From positions 171,039,984-171,103,983 of the forward strand of contig OW386285.2 of NCBI GenBank assembly GCA_936432065.2: a DNA stretch of 64,000 bases, read 5' to 3'. The notes below the pieces were generated by a model that saw only the letters and a program-made list of their open reading frames with translations, searched no databases and was not told the origin of the DNA. The stretch comes from Rutpela maculata (lineage: Eukaryota > Arthropoda > Insecta > Coleoptera > Cerambycidae). Positions 44,440-55,030 of this stretch are shown piece by piece (positions within the stretch are counted from its first letter, which is position 1; the number at the start of each line of letters is the position of its first letter). A program made the position numbers and the translations under genes.

Positions 44440-45700
44440 ATATTGCTTGCATCAGTATCGAGTATGAAGATTTCACCCGGTACAGGATATGTCAGTATTG
44501 GGGCTTTACACAACCGCTTCTTAAGTTTATGAAATGCTCCATTGCACTGTTCAGTTAATTGATGTAAATATATCCCAATGTTTCACGAATCGTTTACCCT
44601 ACGAAGTTCATGTTATCTTTAGGTGTTGGCCAGTTCTAGACGGCGACATTTTTCTCCGAGTCTGTAGTTACTCCTTGCCAAGATACAACATGCTCCAAAT
44701 ATTTTGCTTTTTCCTTGAAGAGCACATATTTTTTTGGATTGAGCTTTAGCCGCGCCTCTTTTATTCGCAAGAGAACTTGTCTTAAATTTTCAAGATGTTC
44801 CGGAAATTCTTTTCCAGTAATATATAATAACATCGTCCAAATAGACAAGACATGTTTTCCAAGGCAGTCTCCGTAAAGCGAATTCCATCAGCCCTTCGAA
44901 TATTGCTGGGGTATTACATATAGTCCAAACGGCATGCCGTTAGATTCCCATATTCCATTTCCTGCTAAAAATGCCGTTTTCTCTTTATCGCCGGAATGTA
45001 TTTTAACTTGCCAATGTCTATTTTAAAATCAAAGTTGAGAACCATCGAGCTTCAGATAAAGTATCTAAGGTGTCGTCAATACGAGGAAGGGGAATGTCAC
45101 ACAGTTTAACTGTCGTTAATCAACACAAAGGCTAGTGCTGATACTCTTTCTTCACCAAAATCACAGGAGAAAACCACGGGCTCTGTGATTCTTCAGCAGT
45201 GGCGCCGCTAGCCTTTTGAAATGGGTGGACGGATGCCGGCAAAGGGCGGGCGGTACAGCGATAGGCGAAGTTACCAAAAAACAAAGTGTACAGCGGCGGT
45301 GGCGCAGGGTGGGCAGCGACCGGCGCTTGGATTTGCAGGGTGGGCTCCAGCCCACCCTAGCACCCCCCTGGCGCCGCTGCTGTTCTTCAGTGATTCGTTG
45401 TTTCCTCATAGTATGGATATTATCTGCGATTTCTTGTCGCTTCGCTAATGGAAGTCATCTTAGTGGTTGTCGAATTGGTGAGATATTTCCAGTATTGATG
45501 CGATGTTGAACTAAATTAGTTTTTCCAAAATAATTTTCTCCAACGGCGAAGATATCCTGAAACTCATTAATTACTTGGCTTCGTTGGATTCTCCAATACT
45601 CAAATTGCTTGTTTATAGAAGAGTTTTTAATAATATTGGATCTAGATCGATTGATGTTAAATTCATATTCGTATGTTCTTCACAATTGATTTTAGTTAAA
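44440..45700 (-). pseudogene. Gypsy reverse transcriptase and RNase H start
   Basis: Pre-RT linker VINEFQDIFAVGENYFGKTN and VQHRINTGNISPIRQP lie at 45570-45465. RT begins RQEIADNI..MRKQRITEE (to 45383), is interrupted by the MITE, and continues QSPWFSPVILVKK (45188-45150) and PLPRIDDTLDTLSEARWFS (45100-45045). The YLDD block is damaged. GKEFPEHLENLRQVLLRIKEARLKLNPKK follows at 44815-44730 and KYLEHVVSWQGVTTDSEK at about 44700-44650. RNase H starts at ILDTDASN (about 44465). Confidence 0.85.
45197..45382. mobile_element. Short GC-rich hAT-type MITE inside gypsy RT
   Basis: The 186-bp element starts CAGTGGCGCCGC and ends GGCGCCGCTGCTG, flanked by a perfect 8-bp duplication TTCTTCAG (45189-45196 and 45383-45390). 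It is markedly GC-rich against AT-rich surroundings. The gypsy frame ends ..RITEE on one side and resumes QSPWFSPV on the other, so it disrupted a conserved RT segment. Confidence 0.92.
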
Positions 45701-46029
45701 CTTGTGACTCGTGTGTATTTTCCGATGACTTGCTTACTTTTCAATTAAACTTGTTTACTAGACATATTCATTGCATGTATTAGAAGAAATTTACCATTCT
45801 CAGTATTCATTAAATATTTTTCAATAATGACATTTTCTTTTACTTTTTGATCTGGTTCAATAAAACAAAGTCGAAATTTCCCAGTATTATCATCTAATTT
45901 GGTTCACGGTCTAGGAGTAGCATGGTCTTTACATACCACCGTTCGTAGTGTTGATTGAGCTTCAGATTGTATGGTCATTGGAATCTCCATGTTCTTTCAA
46001 AGAAAAGTTCATTGACCCACATCGAAGTA

Positions 46030-46290
46030 TGAAATCATAGTCCAAAATACACTCATCAACAATATCTTCTACGAGGAAAGAGAGAATGTTATTCCGTCTA
46101 TTTCAATTTCTAATGTCACTTCCCCGTCGATATATTGCCCTGTTGCAGTTCGGAGTCAGTAATCTGTTTCATTATGAAGCAATGATTTCCTCACAAGATC
46201 GCTTCTTAAAGTTGATCTTTCAGCTCCAGTGAGAATGCAATCTCTTCCATCAAGACGACCATCTACAAACAAGACAATTACTGTCATTTT
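46030..46290 (-). pseudogene. Gypsy aspartic protease
   Basis: LDGRDCILTGAERSTLRSDL (46260-46200) occupies the active-site position, but the expected D of D-T-G is L here. Downstream FLVEDIVDECILDYDFILRCG (46080-46025) matches the VXD...CILGYDFL block of insect gypsy proteases. Confidence 0.75.
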
Positions 46291-46571
46291 GAATTTGTTG
46301 TATTTTGTACTTCTGTCTTGATGGTGTTTTTAGGTCTTGCGGTTCTCTTCACTATGTGATTGGCTGACAAAATGAAGAAGGAGCACGAACTCTGGTTGCT
46401 CTACTTGTTTATTATGATAGGCTCCTCTTATCTCAAAATATTTCTTTCTCTTTTTAACCATTGTCTATAGTTTGCTCCATCCTGGGTCTCTAGTCTTTGA
46501 AAAGAGTAAGCAAGTTCGACAGTTAGTTCTCTTACCCTTGTTGCGCTTCTTGAAACTTGGTTAGCAGCTTC

Positions 46572-46995
46572 TTATCCGAGAGCACAGACGAGAATTTCAG
46601 TGGTTGTTTTCTTTCCTGAAGGTCTCAGGTAGCTCTGCAGTTTGAAATCATAAAGAGCATTAATCAACACATCTACAGCAGCCTCTTTTACTATGTCTTG
46701 ACCTGAGTAAGACAGATGTGATAATCGTTCGATGTCGTCTTGCAATGTTCCTTCTCTCTTTTGGACGCGATTCCTCAACTGCAGACAATACACATGCTGC
46801 ATGTAATAATTGAACCAAAGTTTTGAAGTCCTGTTGCGTATGTTCAGGAATTGTACGCAAGAGGCCTGCTGCAGTTCCACGTAGTGCCAGTCCTAAAACT
46901 ATAGATTTACTTATAGATTTGCTTAAGCGATTTCTATGAAATCTTCTCAAACTGTAAAGTATGGCTCGGCAGTGGTCCCACATTAATTTCAGCAA
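46572..46995 (-). pseudogene. Gypsy gag (capsid) fragment
   Basis: LALRGTAAGLLRTIPEHTQQDFKTLVQLL (46890-46805), a frame change, then LRNRVQKREGTLQDDIERLSHLSY and KEAAVDVLINALYDFKLQSYLR. This is the typical ALRG.A......P......F..L...L ... L..R ... L.....L..L....Y pattern of insect gypsy gag. Confidence 0.78.
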
Positions 46996-47000
46996 GCTAC

Positions 47001-47250
47001 GTCTACTATAAGGTGAGCAAAAGTTGGGAGCAAAATTTATCTAATCGAGAATATTAGAGATTATGGCGAAGGCGACATTGTTAATTTAATGTCATAAAAT
47101 GGAATTGCATTAAAATTGGTAGTAAGGTATTTTAGAAATAGCTGATAACAAATCTGATGTCAAAAGTTGAGAATTCAAAATGACGAAAATAATATGGCAG
47201 ATTTATATAATATTTGATAAATAGTAATTCAGGTTTCTCCGATAACGAGA
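47001..47250. repeat. Dispersed repeat shared with 60920-61170
   Basis: Both loci carry GAGCAAAAATTGG, GGAATTGCATTAA(A/T)ATTG(G/A)TAGT, AGGTATTTT and TCACTCAAAATGGCGA-like words in the same order. The repeat is non-coding and diverged; its ends are not defined. Confidence 0.6.
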
Positions 47251-47639
47251 TTAATGCTAAATCGTCAAAACGACGGATATTTCAGTGTTCAGAAGTTAAA
47301 CTTGTGGAAGCATTATACTTTTCGTCGATTTACTGAGCTTTTTATATAATTGTTACACATTCTATAGGACACTCTTCGAAGTTTTCTTGCAAATAATGTT
47401 AAATTTTGTGATACCAACTTTGTTGTGGAAAGAAAATATGTAAAAAAAAAATGGAAAAAAAAAACTGTCGAACACAAGACCTTTGGATTGCCAGACAAAG
47501 CAAAATCAAAAAATCAAAAACAAATTTATTTTAAATTAAATGCACAAATGTCCTACCTGAGCACTTATCCGGAGCCAGCCAGACATCCACGATGCAAATC
47601 ACCGTGCAATTGAAAGGCTAGGCGGAACGAGGTCGGGTA
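47251..47639. other. Unrecognised AT-rich stretch
   Basis: A run of A (47440-47463) and a lysine-rich chance frame are present. No recognisable gene or element. Confidence 0.4.
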
Positions 47640-48053
47640 AGATTCATAAAAAATTGAATATTAAATACAGTCTTCTTTCGCAGGATGGGCGAATTAAAAA
47701 GTGAATAAGATAAAACATGGTAAAAAAAATAATTGGTATATAATAATGCAAAAGGCGCTGGTGTGAATGAAATATCACAGATACGGTTGGTCCGCACGGG
47801 AAAATTATTAACCAAAAAACCCGTTTTAAGCAATGCAGCAAGAGCGAGCGGCTATGCCAGACCGCACAATTTATGGTTTGAAATGTCTTTCTAGAAATTT
47901 TGATATTCAAAGAAAAATTGTGATTGGGAAGAGAAAATTTAACGAGACAAAAACAAACAAAAAATAACAAAAGTAAACAAATAATAGAATAGAGTTAAAG
48001 ATCGGAAATTGTGTTTGTCAGATTTTATAGTGGGATAGAGAAAGGGGATGTGG

Positions 48054-48812
48054 CTAGATATGTTGCCGAAAGATGGGCAACGCCTGGTATGGTATTTGTG
48101 TTTTATTACGAAAAGATGCATTATGCTGTCTAATTTGTGTAATATTGTTTGTTAGCGGGCTATCACCAAGTTTCAATTGGTAGAACTTTTCCGTTTTAAC
48201 TTTGATGTAGTCCTCTAGTGGCGTTATGTCGTGACAACGTGCGTAGAGATCTCTATCTCTATCGTGAAGAATTTGAAATGAGGCGCATAAATTTATGTTC
48301 GAGAACTCTAATTTTTCATTGTCGTGTCCGATATGCTGCACCATACCGGCCCCGCATATATAAGGGCCGGTCTCACAATAACAGTGTAAATTAGTTTTTT
48401 ATTATGTCTGCTGAGTCTGCTATTTTTAGTCAGGAGCGGATATAGACTTCTGGACATAGAATAGACTGTCCGTACAGTTTGGTTAACATGTCAGTCGAAA
48501 GTCAGTCGTTTATCTAATCGTTATCAAGTCGTTTATCGTACTCCCAAATACTTCACGCACTCCCTTTCTGGAATTTAGTTTCCCCTTATCAAAATTGGTG
48601 TTAGAATCTTCTCTGTAAATCTGCGCCTAAAGACTAGATATTTCGATTTCTCCGCATTTACCCGAATCTTCCACTTGTCGTAATATGCCGTGGGCTTTAA
48701 GCAGCATGTTAGCCGCTTATGTCTGTGTGCGTACATGGCTGTGTCATCGGCGTACTTGGCAAGTTTAGTATTCGGGAAAGTGAAGAAATCGGATATGTAC
48801 AAATACTCCATA
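48054..48812 (-). pseudogene. Jockey RT, C-terminal half
   Basis: It resumes immediately at the MITE border: MEYLYISDFFTFPNTKLAKYADD (catalytic YADD at about 48750), TAMYAHRHKR, YYDKWKIRVNAEKSKYLVFRRRF and TPILIRGN. Then stops appear, and further on FYQLKLGDSPLTNNITQIRQHN (48190-48125), the typical Jockey C-terminal block. Confidence 0.87.
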
Positions 48813-49530
48813 GTCCACGCAAATTAAACGAAAAAATAACGAATAGAAGAAAAAATCATATACAAATTATATTTGGGCCATGCATAGTTCATAGGGGTAG
48901 AAGTAAGGATCCGAAAAGTTCCCACCTTACCCGTTGATGGAAACACCCTTTTGGGGGTGAAAAACCACCCCTAGACAGGAGTTAGTTACGATTATTCTCA
49001 TTTTCCTTCGAATCCGTCATTCCCACGAAAAACAGGTATAGGAACAAAAATATTCTTCATTAAATTCTACACAAAAAAAGTTCTATGGTCGATTTGCATA
49101 CTCCCCACCGTTTTCTCGCTATCGACGTTCATAGTAGGGGGTAGTTTGGAATGCTCGACGAAAAATCAGTGGTACGCGATTTTTCACAGCGAATATCTCC
49201 GAAACGGCTACTTTGACGTCAAAAATGATTATAATGAAACTTGTAGAGCGGATTCTCCTCTACAAGATTCATCTTGTACTTTTCTTTTTATTATTATTTT
49301 TGTTGAATTTTCCTATACCTGTTTTTCGTGGGAATGACGGATCCAAAGAAAAATGAGAATAACCGTAACTAAGTCCCATCTGGGGGTGGTTTTTCGCCTC
49401 AAAAAGGTGTTTCCATCAACGGATAAGGGGGAACTCTTCGAATCCTTAATTCTACTCCTATGAACTATACATAGCCCAAATATAATTTGTATATGAATTG
49501 TTTCTCCTAAAAAGTCTAATTTGCGTGGAC
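48813..49530. mobile_element. Mariner-type MITE with long inverted repeats, TA duplication
   Basis: The ends are GTCCACGCAAATTA and its inverse TAATTTGCGTGGAC, flanked by TA on both sides. The arms extend about 180 bp (matching blocks include ACAAATTATATTTGGGC, CCGTTGATGGAAACACC and GGTGGTTTTTCGCC). The centre (49000-49320) is also partly inverted (CATTCCCACGAAAAACAGG versus CCTGTTTTTCGTGGGAATG). Removing it, its neighbour and one TA rejoins the Jockey RT in frame. Confidence 0.88.
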
Positions 49531-49532
49531 TA

Positions 49533-50636
49533 CCAGTCAATAAAGGAGGTGTAGAATGCGTGAGCAGGGACCTAAGCGATTCCTTTAAAAAGTTGTTCAG
49601 GGTGTTTAGGGAGTGAACATACTGAAAGTCCTGACGTCTAGGAGGTGAGCCGGAGGGACGAGGGCACAAAGAAAGTCCCACTTTTGGTTTTTTTGGTTAT
49701 ATCTCTAAAATGGTGCGTCGTAGGGAAAAATTTACGAAATATACCAAATGAAAGCTCATGAAATTCTCTACAACTTTCATTTTATATAATTTTTTCGAAT
49801 TCGCAACCGTTTTCGAGTTACACGCTCCGGAAAAGTGAAAATTTTCGAAAAACAAATTTTTACCTGAAAAATAGAAAATTGTATTTTAAAGATGATAAAA
49901 AAAAGTAGGACCTCCAGTGTATGTAATTGGCACCAGGCTGTCTCCTAAATGTTTCCACCCCTACTCTTGAGGGGGCAGCTCATTCCCGAGCCACTGCTGC
50001 ACTTGGTGGTAAGTGTGCCGGGAATGCTGTTTAGCTGCGCTTTCAGTTGGTGGGAAGGAGCTGATGTCAGGCTTAATATTGCCACTCACCTTATGAACAA
50101 CTGGAAGCGGTAATGGTTGAGGGAGGTCTGTTTTGCTGGTGCCCCATACCATTTGAGGAAGCAAATCTTTTCAACCTCTTCAACCTTGCCTTGGGTGGAG
50201 GAGGGTTGCAAAAGATCACTGCCACTTTCTTGATGATTTCTGACTTAAGTACAATTCTGAGAAGCCCACCTTGCTTTTTCTTAAAGTTGAAGAGGTAAAA
50301 AATCTGTTTTTAGAAAATTTTCATTTTTCCGGGACGTGTAGCTCGAAGACGGTTGAGAATTCGAAAAAAGTATATACTATGAAAGTTGTAGAGAATTTCA
50401 TGAGGTTTTATTTTGTATTAGAATATTTTTCCCTACGACGCACCATTTTAGAGATATAAGCGAAAAAAACAAAAGTGGGACTTTATTTGTGCCCCCCCCC
50501 TCCGGCTCACCTCCTAGACGTCAGAACTTTCTATATGTTCACTCCCTAAACAACCTGAACAACTTTCTAAAGTAATCGCTTAGGTCCCTGCTCACGCACT
50601 CTACACCACCTTTTAGGTCATTCATTGACTGGACTA
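49533..50636. mobile_element. Second inverted-repeat element, inserted at the edge of the MITE
   Basis: The outer ends are CCAGTCAAT and ATTGACTGG, flanked by ACTA on each side (49529-49532 and 50637-50640). The arms of about 350 bp share GGTGTAGA(A/G)TGCGTGAGCAG, GACGTCTAGGAGGTGAGCC, AAGTCCCACTTTTG and GGTGCGTCGTAGGGAAAAAT. The 370-bp centre is non-coding and GC-richer. The 4-bp flanks may be a target duplication or a remnant of the MITE end (its terminal TA included). Confidence 0.82.
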
Positions 50637-50639
50637 AAA

Positions 50640-51460
50640 TTGTACAATTTTGGTGAGAGGACCAACCGCGACCCCCGGGGGACGCCCGTTGACAGTTTAT
50701 TATTCACTCGTATCTGGAGCTTTCTGCTGGTCAGATACAGGTGAATAAGTTTAACAATGTGTTGCGGAAAGCGGTAGTTGATCATTTTTAAAATTAGCCC
50801 CGGGATCCAGAAGGTATCGAAGGCTTTCTCAATATCTAAGAGTACCATGGTAGTATTCTTACCGAGATTATATTGCACCTTCACGTTGTTAACGATTTTG
50901 ACAACTTGTTGTACTGTGCTCCTTCCCCTCTTGAACCCGAACTGGTGCTCATCATTAATATGAAGTTCATCCTGGGCAGTATTTAATCTGTCCAAGATGA
51001 CCTTCTCCACTAACAGCAGCGAGATTGGCTAATAACTGCCTCCGATTTTTGCATTTTTGTTCGGTTTGAGGATGGCAACAACCACAGCCAACTTCCACTG
51101 GCTAGGCCAGTGTCGTAGTCGCAAAATCGCAAAATACGTGAGTTGTACAATCTTTTCTCGGCAGATATTTAAGCAGCTTGTCATCAATACTATCTTTTCC
51201 TGGTGCTTTGTTATTAGGTAAAGTCTTTATTAGCTTCACTAATTCTGAGAGTTTGACTATGACTTTTAAAAGTTCCCATCTAGTCAACTGGATGTCATGG
51301 CCAATAACATCGTTAACGTCGTTTTCAATGCGGTCATGATCCAAATTGTTAGGTGCATTTACATTGTGAATTCGTTCAAAGTTGTCAGCTAGTTCATTCG
51401 CCTTTTGCGAGTCCGCCATAGATGTCTGTCCGTTGAGTTTAGTCAATGCAGGCATGGCTT
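50640..51460 (-). pseudogene. Jockey ORF2, RT N-terminal half
   Basis: Pre-RT and RT blocks: MPALTKLNGQTSMADSQKANELADNF (51455-51380), LIKTLPNNKAPGKDSIDDKLLKYLP (51235-51160), LDRLNTAQDELHINDEHQFGFKRGRSTVQQVV (50995-50900), MVLLDIEKAFDTFWIPGLI (50855-50800) and TGVPRGSRLVLSPKLYNF (50693-50640). The frame ends exactly where the inserted elements begin. Confidence 0.87.
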
Positions 51461-51649
51461 TCCTAGTGGTTTTTAATGCCCTGGTTAACTTTTACAGCGA
51501 GTTATCCTGAGAATTCAAGGCTTCTAATTTCTCGCCCCATTTCCTGTTTCTCCAGGTGGTTATGGAGTCTCGAATCCGCCGTTGCAATCTGATCATCTCA
51601 GGTCGACATCACGATTTCGCTGCCAATGCCGCCTTAATATGTTTTTTCC

Positions 51650-52520
51650 CTAATGTCTCATTTGACCGCCTCGTCAAGTCGGTCTTTGTAGGGATCTATT
51701 GTTATAGTTGTTGCAACACCCTGTTTGGCATCTTGCAGTACCGTTGTGAATTCCTCGACTATACCTTTCAGCTCGGCGGCTGTGTCAATAGTGTTAGTGA
51801 GTGTTAGATGCGTATGGATGTGGGTTTTATATAGACGCCAGTTGGCGTTTCTATGAGAGGTGATTTTTCGTGTAACATCTTCCCTTGACATATTTTTTAA
51901 TTCAATCTGAATTGGGTTATGGTCAGACGTGAGCTCTTCTAGCGCAACAGGTAGCGCAGAATTGGCCACGCTTTTATTGACCATTTATTTATGTCAATGG
52001 TTGATGGGGTACCGCTGTTATCAAGAAAGTAAGTCGGATTATCCGGATTCTGCAGAATAACATTATGATTATTGAAACAAGGTGCCAACGTTCGTGTTGA
52101 TGCGATGGCAGTTCCACGCGTTATATCTAGAGTTAAGGTCGCCTATCATCAGACAGGCCAGCGTTCATAAAATTTTCAAGACAACCCGCTGAAATTATTC
52201 GCAGGACTATTATACACGGCTACGATACTCATTCCACCGTCTAACGTCACACACAAGTTCTCCATGGAGATATTCCGCAGAGTACGATGCGTGAGCGCTA
52301 TGTTAGATTTTACGAGTACGGCCACACCCCCCCGCCTCTGTTCTGGTTTGCCCTATCTCATCTGATTGTAGTATACCCTCGAACGCTCAACTTGTCACGT
52401 TGAGTCAATTTGGTTTCGTTTAGAAGCATAATATCAATGTTATGCCTCGTGAGATAATTGATGAGAAATGGGATTTTGTTACCAACACCGTTAGCATTCC
52501 ATGAAGATAGTTTATATTTA
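51650..52520 (-). pseudogene. Jockey ORF2 endonuclease
   Basis: It starts MPSKYKLSSWNANGVGNKIPFL (about 52528-52460), with SWNANG holding the catalytic N. It continues with LLNETKLTQRDK, RGGGVAVLVKSNIALTH and VAVYNSPANN. A C-terminal ..TSDHNPIQIELKN block (51945-51885) holds the SDH catalytic pair. Frame changes lie in between. Confidence 0.83.
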
Positions 52521-52639
52521 GATGGCATTATTATCAATGTTTACCATAAAGTTATAAAACTTTTCGCTCTCGCTGGTACATACCTCAAGTTGATCAGCTA
52601 ATAATATTACCCGTTTAACCATTAGATCCATGTATACGA

Positions 52640-53985
52640 GGGCGTTTATTCTCCTATATTGGTTTTGCAGGCTGCTGGACCTCCGCATGAAGCCTTAAAC
52701 ATTGAGGGTTTTGATGATGGAGTGTGAGATTGGGGCTGGCGCTGGGTCTGGAATTGGTACCCAGTTTGGGTTATTCTGCTCTGCGGTAGAGGGGATAATT
52801 GATGGAGTCTTGTAGTTGACTTTGTTGCTGTTGGTTTTCCATGTTGCGTCATTCCCATATGTTTCTTTTTGGGACAGGGGCTGCAAAATACTTCATCTCA
52901 AGTGTGGGAGGCACTCTCACGTTCTTGTTCTCCAGTTGCCAAATCTTATTTTGATAAATTTTGCAAGAGACACTATTCGCTGTAGGTGCTTCGCCACAAT
53001 TTACGCTTTTAGCTGGATTATCTGGCTTCTTTAAATATTGGTTTGTTAAGTGCGCTTCTGCACATTTCAGGCACCTTGGAGAGGCGTTACAATTGGATGT
53101 AGTGTGCACCAACATCTGGCATCTACGGCACTGAATGATTCTTTTACTATTATTGTGTCGCTCCCATTGAATAATAGTGTGATCTATGTATTTGACGTTT
53201 TGTTCCAAATATTTATGAGTGATATTATTTGAAGTTAACCATGAACATCTGGAATTTGGCCCTTTTCATTAATTATACATCTTTTGCCGGAATTTGTAGT
53301 CTGTGGTGAGCTCTTCCTTGATTTGACTAATTTCGATCTTTGGTGTGATATTCCCGTTTCTCCCAATCTCCGTATGTGGAAACTTGCAATATTGTAGTAT
53401 TTGGCGTAGGTTTCCAATGATTCTTTCCTTTTAGCTTCGATGTCAGGAAGTTATTTAAGCATTTATTGGTGGACTTTTATTGTGGTTGTTTAACGATGGT
53501 TTCTGTTTGATTTGTCGGGTTGATATGTATGTCTTGGTTTGTTATAATTTGGCCTACTCTCTCGAATCTGTTGCTTGTTTGTGTAAATGGTTGTGGTAGT
53601 TGTTTCAATATATTTTTCGACATTAGATGTGTAAATTTATTGTCTTGTTCGTCAGACATTTCTCATTTCTTTGTTTTCAGTTCAAATGCTTTTTTCATTT
53701 CGGGATCTTCGTCATTAGACACATTCATTTTTCAATTGGGGCAGATTTTTCATGCATACTTCTTACAACACAAACTTGGCTTGCTTCCGAATCAGTACCT
53801 ATAGGTTCCTCCATCCTCCTCTTGCCTATTCTCTTCTTCAAATTTTTTCTATCTTTATTGAGACTTTTGAAATTCCGTTCATTTTCCGTATCTGAAAGCA
53901 CTGTTCTAATCACTGCGCCACTGGAGGCTGATGCCCTGGTTCTACCAGCTAAACTACTAGATTTATATTGCGCGCTCTTTGTCTG
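52640..53985 (-). pseudogene. Jockey ORF1 (gag-like, CCHC knuckles)
   Basis: The N-terminal region is basic and Ser/Asn-rich (53985-53500). A conserved core follows, then three zinc knuckles at about 53140-52965: CRRCQMLVHTTSNC, CLKCAEAHLTNQY and a CGEAPTANSVSC block, the Jockey/R1-type pattern. The C-terminus is Pro/Gln/Ser-rich (52858-52646). Several stops split the frame. Confidence 0.82.
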
Positions 53986-54734
53986 ATAAAATCAAATTTG
54001 GACTAATCTTCAGGATAAAATATTTGTAGATTATAATTTAGATGAAATATTCGTAAAAAAAGGTCGTAAAAGCTAAAAGGCTTTTAGGTTCCGACCGATT
54101 TCGGCTAATCGGTTGGTCGATATTTCTGCGTAATCGTTCGTATGCGAATTTATGTTATACTACGATTATTGAAGTTTAATTTTTAATAAATATTAGTTTG
54201 AAATTTTTTTTTTAGTATTTACTCACTGTATAGTACAGTACCTAGAGGTAAAAAATATGCAAAACTTCAGAATAATGTCATACTGAACGGATTTCGTTCA
54301 TTTTTGGCAGTATAATAGTAAATGCTTTACAGAAAAGTTTCTATATTGTGCGGGGGCTTGCTAATTTATAGGGGGTGGATGCCATCCTCTCTCAGGGGGT
54401 GGCACTTAAAAAATATATACATTTATTGGAGCTGAAGTAGAATCAAATTTTAAGAAGAAAAGGTTCTATGCAATTTTTCACATAAATTGATAGTTTTTAA
54501 GTTATAACAACTTCAAAATTGCGATTTTAGCTTAAAAAAAGGTATTTCCAAACGGCTTTCGTCAAGTATCTCGAAAAGTATTACTTTATCGAAAAAATGT
54601 TACAGACCAATTACAGAAAGTACAAACTGGGAATTAATTATATTTTTTTGTTTATTGATGTAGGATTAATAATTTCGGAGATATTCAAGTTTACATTTGG
54701 CATCCAAGTGTTTATAAGATAATTATATATAGTG

Positions 54735-55030
54735 AGAGTTAAATATTTCAGAAACTGTGAGACTTACGCCAAGGATGCTAATAGGTAGAATAATAAGTTA
54801 TTAATTAAGCTTTCAACTGTTTTTTTATTTGTTCCTGTAGCATAAAAAACAAAGAAGTTACGACCGAAGCAATGTGCGTCTACACATATTTTTAATAACA
54901 ACGTCGCCATTTTGTTGCTCTAATTAGCCAGTAATTAAAAAAAGGAATTTCAAACACTGTTTCTCATTAATATATAGCATGACGTAGATGTTCAAATTTT
55001 TTGGTTTGTATACAGCACTTGCTTTAGAAA
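54735..55030 (+). repeat. Direct repeat inside the composite, copy 1
   Basis: It shares TTCCTGTAGCATAA(A/G)AAA(C/T)AAAGAAGTTA, GTCGCCATTTTGTT(G/A)CTCTAATTAGCCAG and GCTTTAGAAAAAA with 58590-58890 in the same orientation. Its neighbours on the outer side are in inverted orientation, so the module was moved or flipped. Confidence 0.78.

Larger units (their letters stand above)
44300..47000 (-). mobile_element. Ty3/gypsy remains (gag, protease, RT, start of RNase H), no LTRs
   Basis: Reading from high to low coordinates on the minus strand: gag, protease, RT and RNase H, the order of Ty3/gypsy before integrase. Integrase and both LTRs are missing. Stops and frame changes are frequent. A hAT MITE (45197-45382) sits inside RT. 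The sequence to the low side is from a different LINE, so the element was cut by later rearrangement. Confidence 0.85.
47640..53990 (-). mobile_element. Jockey-type non-LTR retrotransposon, degenerate, carrying two nested elements
   Basis: Minus-strand order is ORF1 with three CCHC knuckles (53985-52640), ORF2 endonuclease (52520-51650), a linker, and RT in two parts (51460-50640 and 48811-48054) separated by 1.8 kb of inserted inverted-repeat elements. The element's 3' UTR probably extends to about 47640. Stops and frame changes are scattered throughout, so it is inactive, but all domains are recognisable. Confidence 0.87.

Noticed and set aside
45161..45509. GC-rich overlapping ORFs on both strands
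   Set aside because: They arise from a 186-bp GC-rich hAT MITE inserted in gypsy RT, not from a gene.
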